A DNA stretch of 64,000 nt from JAAYTL01 sp031460505 (GTDB lineage Bacteria > Bacillota > Clostridia > Tissierellales > Tissierellaceae), in contig JAVKTT010000003.1 in assembly GCA_031460505.1 (NCBI GenBank), positions 233,471-297,470 of the forward strand. The letters run 5' to 3'. Every line of letters begins with the position of its first letter. The stretch's first letter is position 1. The translations under genes and the position numbers were made by a program. Shown here piece by piece: positions 59,417 to 64,000 of the stretch. The notes beneath the pieces are model-generated. The model made no database searches. It was not told the DNA's origin and worked only from the letters and a program-made list of their open reading frames with translations.

Positions 59417-60250
59417 ATGGATAATTTAAATAATGCTAAAGTTAGCAACGTAAATGTAATAGAAAAAAAGGTTGCAGATACAAAAAAAGTAGCTAAACCT
59501 ATAAATCCAAAAGATAATATATGTGGAGATTCAAGTAAGTATCATTGTGTTGATGTTGACAGTACTACAGTAGAGAATGTTGACAATACCCCTGTTACTC
59601 CAGCTGCTTTACCAGGAGACGTCATAGTAAAAGTACCCGTTTTACTATCTGAATTTACAGTTCAGTTTAACGTCTATGCAAAAATAAAATTACCTGAGTT
59701 GGCATTAGATATTAAAGACATTAAGAAAAGACTAAAGGTTACCCAATGTACTTTACTTCAACCTACAAACATTCTATTTATCAAGGGATTTGTTAGGAAA
59801 AATATTGATTATACTACTGGAGATTGCTCAAATAGACAAGGTGTTTGTGGAGATATCCGTCACTGCACTATAGATGTTCCTTTTGAATTGTCTACACCTA
59901 TTACTTTTATAACTCCACCTGCAGCTTTGTTAACAAATACTGTATCTGAATTTGAATATTTTACTCAAAAAGATTTACCAAACAAATATTTTGCTGAAAA
60001 GGATAGTCTGTTGGCAGGTGATCTTTCAGAAATAAATCAATTTAGAACTGAAAACTTTAATGAACTGCCATTCTGCGAATTAATCTCTGCTAATTTTTAT
60101 GAGTTTGATGAATTCATTGGTCGCGAAAGACCTCATCATGATAATCTACCGTTTGAAGAAAAATATTTTAGAGAAATAGAGGAAAAAATGGTAATTCAAT
60201 TAACTCTTAAGCTACTTCAAAATAGGCAAGTTGCTATTCCAGGAGTGTAA
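59417..60250 (+). CDS. SPOCS/DUF3794-domain protein, candidate spore surface protein
   Basis: The 277-residue protein has an N-terminal disordered region (1-65). A SPOCS-like beta domain follows (about 69-165) with VIVKVPVLLSEFTVQFNVYAKI (by position) and the hallmark LFIKGFVRKNIDY at 120-132. The C-terminal part (about 170-277) is not recognised. Six cysteines lie in the first 150 residues. SPOCS domains occur in SipL and in exosporium/coat proteins of Clostridia. A GGAGG site precedes the ATG. It ends at a strong terminator. A structural role on the spore is an inference. Confidence 0.8.
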   Translation: MDNLNNAKVSNVNVIEKKVADTKKVAKPINPKDNICGDSSKYHCVDVDSTTVENVDNTPVTPAALPGDVIVKVPVLLSEFTVQFNVYAKIKLPELALDIKDIKKRLKVTQCTLLQPTNILFIKGFVRKNIDYTTGDCSNRQGVCGDIRHCTIDVPFELSTPITFITPPAALLTNTVSEFEYFTQKDLPNKYFAEKDSLLAGDLSEINQFRTENFNELPFCELISANFYEFDEFIGRERPHHDNLPFEEKYFREIEEKMVIQLTLKLLQNRQVAIPGV

Positions 60251-60263
60251 TATTATTAAAAGA

Positions 60264-60290
60264 AAAGTGAAGGCTATGAGCCTTCACTTT
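60264..60290. terminator. Bidirectional terminator
   Basis: AAAGTGAAGGCT (60264-60275) and AGCCTTCACTTT (60279-60290) form a perfect 12-bp stem with a 3-base loop, between convergent genes, with T-rich flanks on both strands. Confidence 0.9.
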
Positions 60291-60295
60291 TTTGA

Positions 60296-60835
60296 TTATT
60301 TTCTAACTGATTCTGCACCAGCTTCTAAAGCTTGCTTATTAATTGGAAGTAAATGTGCTTTGTTTTCTCCAAATACTTTGTAATATGCTTTCTCTACAGA
60401 GTCTAGTCCAACCATTTTTGTTACTTCTAGATATGCCCCAAGCATTACCATATTTGCTACCCTATTGTTTCCTATTTCATTCGCTATATCATTTGCTGGA
60501 ACATAATATACTTCTATGTCTTCTCTCATACATTTATCTTCTATCAAGGATGAGTTTACAAATAGTCTTCCACCTGGTACTACTGATTTTTCAAATTTAT
60601 CAAATGATGGTTTATTCAGTACTAATGCAGTAGTAGCTTCTATTACTACAGGTGATCCGATTAGCTCATCTGAGATGATTACGTTACAATTTGCTGTTCC
60701 ACCTCTCATTTCTACTCCATATGAAGGTACCCATGATACTCGCTTGTCTTCTACCATTCCTGCATATGTTAGGAGTTGTCCTAGAGCCATAACTCCTTGT
60801 CCACCAAATCCTGCTGCTATTATTCTTTCTTCCAT
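60296..60835 (-). CDS. 2-oxoacid:ferredoxin oxidoreductase gamma subunit
   Basis: The 179-residue protein opens with the family motif AAGFGGQGVMALGQLLTYAG (residues 7-26) and has the RGGTANCNVIIS segment. It is the gamma component of a four-subunit VOR/KOR-type enzyme, which contributes to the coenzyme A binding region. It follows the beta subunit by one base and is the last gene of the operon. Confidence 0.92.
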   Translation of the reverse strand: MEERIIAAGFGGQGVMALGQLLTYAGMVEDKRVSWVPSYGVEMRGGTANCNVIISDELIGSPVVIEATTALVLNKPSFDKFEKSVVPGGRLFVNSSLIEDKCMREDIEVYYVPANDIANEIGNNRVANMVMLGAYLEVTKMVGLDSVEKAYYKVFGENKAHLLPINKQALEAGAESVRK

Positions 60836-60836
60836 T

Positions 60837-61583
60837 TTACTCTACCTCCTCTGGACTTTTGAAGTTGCCAAGGGGATAATAAGGGATCATATTATCTTGT
60901 AACCACTTTATTGATTCAGTTGGTGTTAATCCCCAGTTTGTAGGACATGTAGATAGTACTTCTACTATTCCAAATCCTTTACCTTCTAATTGTACTTCGA
61001 AGCATTTCTTTATTGCTCTTTTAGCTTTTCTAATGTTTGCAGGTGTATCTACAGATACTCTTTCTACAAACTTCGCTCCGTCTATTGTTGCTAACATTTC
61101 TGATATTCTAAGTGGTTTCCCTGACAAGGCTTCATCTCTACCATATGGAGCAGTTGTTGCTTTTTGTCCTACTAAAGTTGTAGGTGCCATTTGTCCACCT
61201 GTCATACCGTAAATAGCATTGTTTACGAATATAGTGGAGATTTTTTCTCCTCTATGTGCAGCATGTACAATTTCTGCTGTTCCTATGGATGCTAAGTCTC
61301 CGTCTCCTTGATATGTGAATACGAATTTATCTGGGTGTACTCTCTTCACCCCTGTTGCAACTGCTGGCGCTCTACCATGTGCTGCTTGTTGCATATCACA
61401 ATTAAAGTATTTGTACGCTAGTACTGAACATCCTACTGGACATACACCTATAGTGTCATCTAGGATTTCTAGCTCTACTAGTACTTCTGCTACTAATCTA
61501 TGGATTATCCCGTGGGTACATCCTGGACAATAGTGAGTTTCTACTTCTGTAAGGCCTGTTGTTCTATCAAATACTACTGTCAT
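60837..61583 (-). CDS. 2-oxoacid:ferredoxin oxidoreductase beta (TPP-binding) subunit
   Basis: The 248-residue protein has the CPGCTHG cluster-type motif and the thiamine diphosphate fold GDGDLASIG...NNAIYGMTGGQ, with HGRAPAVATG preceding it. It binds thiamine diphosphate and carries out decarboxylation of the 2-oxoacid. The start codon overlaps the last base of the alpha gene. It works with the alpha, gamma and delta subunits encoded alongside. Confidence 0.94.
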   Translation of the reverse strand: MTVVFDRTTGLTEVETHYCPGCTHGIIHRLVAEVLVELEILDDTIGVCPVGCSVLAYKYFNCDMQQAAHGRAPAVATGVKRVHPDKFVFTYQGDGDLASIGTAEIVHAAHRGEKISTIFVNNAIYGMTGGQMAPTTLVGQKATTAPYGRDEALSGKPLRISEMLATIDGAKFVERVSVDTPANIRKAKRAIKKCFEVQLEGKGFGIVEVLSTCPTNWGLTPTESIKWLQDNMIPYYPLGNFKSPEEVE

Positions 61584-62644
61584 TATCTGTCACCTCCTAG
61601 GATTTCTTTTACTTTATTCACAATTTCTTCTGGAGTTGGTGCCATTCCACCTGTTCTACCATAGAAGTATGATGGCATTCTTCCATTTAATCCTATTTTC
61701 ACGTCATCTGTCATTTGGCCTGTGTTCATCTCTACTGTTAATACGCCTTTACAGTTGTCGTTTATTTTATTAAATTCATCATATGGATATGGCCATAGGG
61801 ATATTGGTCTAATTATTCCCACTTTGTATCCTTCTTTTGCCAATCTTGATATTGCTGTTTTACAAATTCTAGATGTTGTTCCATATGCTGCAATTACTAA
61901 TTCTGCATCTTCTAATCCGTAGGATTCTACTTTAACTTCATTTTTTCTCATTTCATCATATTTTGCTACTAAATGACGATTATGTTCTTCTAATTCTTCT
62001 GCTGCTAAGTATAATGAGTTAATTATGTTTGGTTTTCTTTCACCTTTAGTACCTACTGTTGCCCATGGTTTTTCTGGTATTTCTACATTACTTCTATCTT
62101 TGAATATTACTGGTTCCATCATTTGGCCTATAAATCCATCTGATAGGATCATTACTGGGTTACGATAGTAATCCGCCTTGTCAAATCCTTCCATTGTTAA
62201 ATCTACTAGCTCTTGGACATCTGCTGGTGCATACACTATAGTTCTGTAGTCTCCATTCCCACCGCCTCTTGTAGCTTGAAAATAGTCTGTTTGTGATGGT
62301 TGGATACTTCCTAGTCCTGGGCCACCTCTCATCATATTTACTATTACTGCTGGTAACTCTGATCCAGCACAGTATGATATACCCTCTTGTTTTAATGCAA
62401 CTCCTGGACTTGAAGATGAGGTCATTACTCTAGCACCTGCTCCTGCTGCTCCATATACCATATTGATTGCAGCTACCTCTGATTCAGCTTGAATGAATGC
62501 TCCTCCTACCTTTGGTAATTCCCTTGACATATATTCTGGTATTTCATTTTGGGGTGTGATTGGATATCCGAAGAAATATCTACAACCTGCTGCTATTGCA
62601 GCTGCACATACTGCTTCGTTCCCCTTCATGAGAACTTTTTCCAT
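61583..62644 (-). CDS. vorB: 2-oxoacid:ferredoxin oxidoreductase alpha subunit, VorB-type
   Basis: The 353-residue protein has the pyrimidine-binding N-terminal part with GCRYFFGYPITPQNEIPEYM (by position 20-39), VMTSSSSPGVALKQEGISY and MRGGPGLGSIQPSQTDYFQATRGGG, typical of VorB. The reaction is branched-chain 2-oxoacid + CoA + oxidised ferredoxin to acyl-CoA + CO2 + reduced ferredoxin. Branched-chain rather than 2-oxoglutarate specificity is inferred from the similarity to VorB and from adjacent butyrate kinase. It lies 19 bases after the ferredoxin subunit gene. Confidence 0.92.
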   Translation of the reverse strand: MEKVLMKGNEAVCAAAIAAGCRYFFGYPITPQNEIPEYMSRELPKVGGAFIQAESEVAAINMVYGAAGAGARVMTSSSSPGVALKQEGISYCAGSELPAVIVNMMRGGPGLGSIQPSQTDYFQATRGGGNGDYRTIVYAPADVQELVDLTMEGFDKADYYRNPVMILSDGFIGQMMEPVIFKDRSNVEIPEKPWATVGTKGERKPNIINSLYLAAEELEEHNRHLVAKYDEMRKNEVKVESYGLEDAELVIAAYGTTSRICKTAISRLAKEGYKVGIIRPISLWPYPYDEFNKINDNCKGVLTVEMNTGQMTDDVKIGLNGRMPSYFYGRTGGMAPTPEEIVNKVKEILGGDR

Positions 62645-62663
62645 TATCTAAAACCTCCTTAAT

Positions 62664-62885
62664 CTAGTTTCTTTCTACTGTTATTACTAAGTCTGGACAT
62701 ACAAGTGCACAGTTAGCACATCCTATGCATTTATCCATCTCTTCTACTCCAGCTGGATGATAACCTTTTCTATTTATCCTTATTTTTTCTAAAGATATTA
62801 TATTTACTGGACATACTGGTACACATAGACCACATCCCTTGCAAATATCTTCATTAAATGTTACCTTTCCTTTTGCTTTGGCCAC
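62664..62885 (-). CDS. Ferredoxin-like delta subunit of 2-oxoacid oxidoreductase
   Basis: The 73-residue protein has two 4Fe-4S motifs, CKGCGLCVPVCP (residues 15-26) and CIGCANCALVCP (53-64). It passes electrons from the enzyme to free ferredoxin. It is first of the four subunit genes and follows the P-loop ATPase gene by 21 bases. Confidence 0.94.
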   Translation of the reverse strand: MAKAKGKVTFNEDICKGCGLCVPVCPVNIISLEKIRINRKGYHPAGVEEMDKCIGCANCALVCPDLVITVERN

Positions 62886-62906
62886 ACGAATCCCTCCTTT
62901 TTTTTA

Positions 62907-63581
62907 TTAAAGCATCCACTCTTCCCTCATAAATAACTCTATTGGAAATACATCCCCTTTTAAATCATTTGGAAGTTGTGAAACTAAATCTTCCAAAACC
63001 ACATTATATCTCAAAGGTACACCTGTTTTCTCTGATACTTTCAAAGAAAGCTCGTACCCTTTAAGAACATCATCAATGCATGTACTCTTTAGCATATGGG
63101 TGTTGTTTACTATACCTGTAACCTTAGCTCTTACAGTATCTTCAATCCTAGTCATGTACTCTATAGCTTTTTCTACTGTCTGTGTTTCAGGTCTATTTGC
63201 ATTTAATACAAAAAACATGTCATAGTTGCCTTCTGTTAAGTATTCAACATATCTACCTAATGTTCTGGCACCTGCTGGATCTCCTCCTACATCTAATACT
63301 GCATCATATGATTCATCTTGGAATGCAGTAAGAACTTCTCCTGGAATCATAGGTATATCTATAGCATTAGCGTTAATAGAACCACCTATAACTTTAACCC
63401 CCATAGAGGACAATTCTTCTGCTTTTTCTCTACTTCTAAAATATAGATTTACTACGTCTAAATCAACTAGCATAGTTTTTTTGTTCATCTTTGATAATTT
63501 AGCTACATAGTTTATACTAAATTCTGTTTTCCCACTACCATAATGACCTATTATTATTCTAACTCTCTTGTCTTTTTTCAT
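62907..63581 (-). CDS. P-loop ATPase linked to the oxidoreductase operon
   Basis: The 224-residue protein has a Walker A motif GHYGSGKTE (residues 12-20) and a MinD/CooC/CobQ-like fold with LVDLDVVNLYFRS and an ALDVGG-type VLDVGGDPAGARTLGRY segment. It lies 9 bases downstream of butyrate kinase and 21 bases before the ferredoxin subunit, inside the operon. The layout suggests a role in assembling or activating the oxidoreductase, possibly metal-cluster insertion, but no function is established that I know of. Confidence 0.75.
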   Translation of the reverse strand: MKKDKRVRIIIGHYGSGKTEFSINYVAKLSKMNKKTMLVDLDVVNLYFRSREKAEELSSMGVKVIGGSINANAIDIPMIPGEVLTAFQDESYDAVLDVGGDPAGARTLGRYVEYLTEGNYDMFFVLNANRPETQTVEKAIEYMTRIEDTVRAKVTGIVNNTHMLKSTCIDDVLKGYELSLKVSEKTGVPLRYNVVLEDLVSQLPNDLKGDVFPIELFMREEWML

Positions 63582-63590
63582 AGATATCTC

Positions 63591-64000
63591 CTAAATGTAT
63601 GTTTTGGCTTCTTCTTCTCCTCTAAGCACTCTTAAACCACCTTCGGCCAGTGCAGATAGTTCATCTTCTCCTGGATATATATATACTTTTGATATGAACT
63701 CAACCATGTCTATAATCCAATCAGTAAATCTTTTATCATATGCTATACCACCTGTTAATAAAATGGCATCAACTTGTCCCTTTAATACTGTAGAGACCGC
63801 ACCAACTTCTTTTGCTACTTGATAAGCCATAGCATAATATATTTTTTCAGCATAGGTGTCACCATTATCGATTCTGTCGGATACTTCCTTTGCATTGTTG
63901 GTGTTTAGATATGATACTAATCCACCTTTTCCTTTTATCAATTTAAATACTTCATTTAAAGTATAGTTGCCTGAAAAACAAAGTTTAGCCAAGCTCCCTA
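63591..64000 (-). CDS. buk: Butyrate kinase (C-terminal part, cut by window edge)
   Basis: About 136 residues are visible, running off the right edge. The C-terminal acetate/butyrate kinase half shows SLAKLCFSGNYT, the nucleotide-binding LTGGIAYDKRFTDWI, and the final YPGEDELSALAEGGLRVLRGEE of butyrate kinase. The enzyme converts acyl-phosphate and ADP to acid and ATP. An internal ATG at 63992 is not the true start, because homology continues upstream of it. A phosphate butyryltransferase gene would be expected beyond the edge. Confidence 0.92.
   Translation of the reverse strand, partial: GSLAKLCFSGNYTLNEVFKLIKGKGGLVSYLNTNNAKEVSDRIDNGDTYAEKIYYAMAYQVAKEVGAVSTVLKGQVDAILLTGGIAYDKRFTDWIIDMVEFISKVYIYPGEDELSALAEGGLRVLRGEEEAKTYI

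Noticed and set aside
58265..59440. Identical start of dinB and the SPOCS gene (ATGGATAATTTAAAT)
   Set aside because: The identity covers only about 18 bases at the two starts and the proteins then diverge completely. Chance in A+T-rich DNA is enough.
1..64000. CRISPR arrays, prophage, insertion sequences, T-box leaders and rRNA
   Set aside because: I looked for regularly spaced repeats, transposase or integrase motifs, GGGTGGTACC-type T-box sequences and rRNA sequence on both strands, and found none that hold up.

Overview
The window is a block of A+T-rich chromosome from an anaerobic, endospore-forming Firmicute, most likely in the Clostridia/Tissierellia group. The evidence for this is strong AGGAGG-type ribosome sites with several TTG starts, spore-related genes (a GerMN lipoprotein, a Spo0E-like protein, a SPOCS/DUF3794 protein), rubredoxin, a ferredoxin-dependent branched-chain 2-oxoacid oxidoreductase next to butyrate kinase, and the clostridial order tig-clpP-clpX-lon-engB. 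No prophage, insertion sequence, CRISPR array or rRNA operon was seen. Genes are mostly on the minus strand.

Layout. 1-2118: a truncated Cof-type HAD phosphatase and two GNAT acetyltransferases, the second preceded by a candidate leader peptide and hairpin. 2210-5883: a cobalamin-type ABC importer (ATPase, permease, lipoprotein) behind a cobalamin riboswitch with its own terminator and promoter. 5975-11281: nth, a DUF503 gene, queG, rodA and a PadR/DUF1700/DUF4097 envelope-sensing trio. 11369-17631: thymidine kinase, an ABC importer pair without a binding protein, an MgtC-like protein, an S41 peptidase, a cyclophilin lipoprotein, a nitroreductase and YbaK. 17640-25545: a two-component system split around an MFS transporter, TrhA, methionine aminopeptidase, a TPR protein and a zinc/cadmium P-type ATPase with an excellent promoter/operator. 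25642-31302: a nitroreductase, a PAP2 phosphatase, a UvrD-like helicase, a Gln-rich microprotein, a GerMN lipoprotein and a HAD-IB phosphatase.

31337-38803 holds a complete oligopeptide (opp) importer, oppA-B-C-D-F, and is the most unusual part. The OppC permease carries a seven-bladed RCC1-like propeller in its first extracytoplasmic loop. The OppF ATPase carries an insertion of about 150 residues, rich in charged helices, between Walker A and the Q-loop. I know of no described function for either insertion.

39303-46995: tRNA-Lys, a DegV protein, a 32-residue membrane peptide, a ZIP transporter, a Spo0E-like protein, a lipoprotein, cardiolipin synthase, TypA, an RsbW-like ATPase and rubredoxin. 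47032-53410: engB, lon, clpX, clpP, tig and tRNA-Leu, a protein-quality-control block. 53468-60250: mnmA, DegV, glmM, cca, dinB and the SPOCS protein. 60296-64000: the four subunits of a VorB-type 2-oxoacid:ferredoxin oxidoreductase, a P-loop ATPase and truncated butyrate kinase. Together these would oxidise branched-chain 2-oxoacids to acyl-CoA and conserve the energy as ATP.
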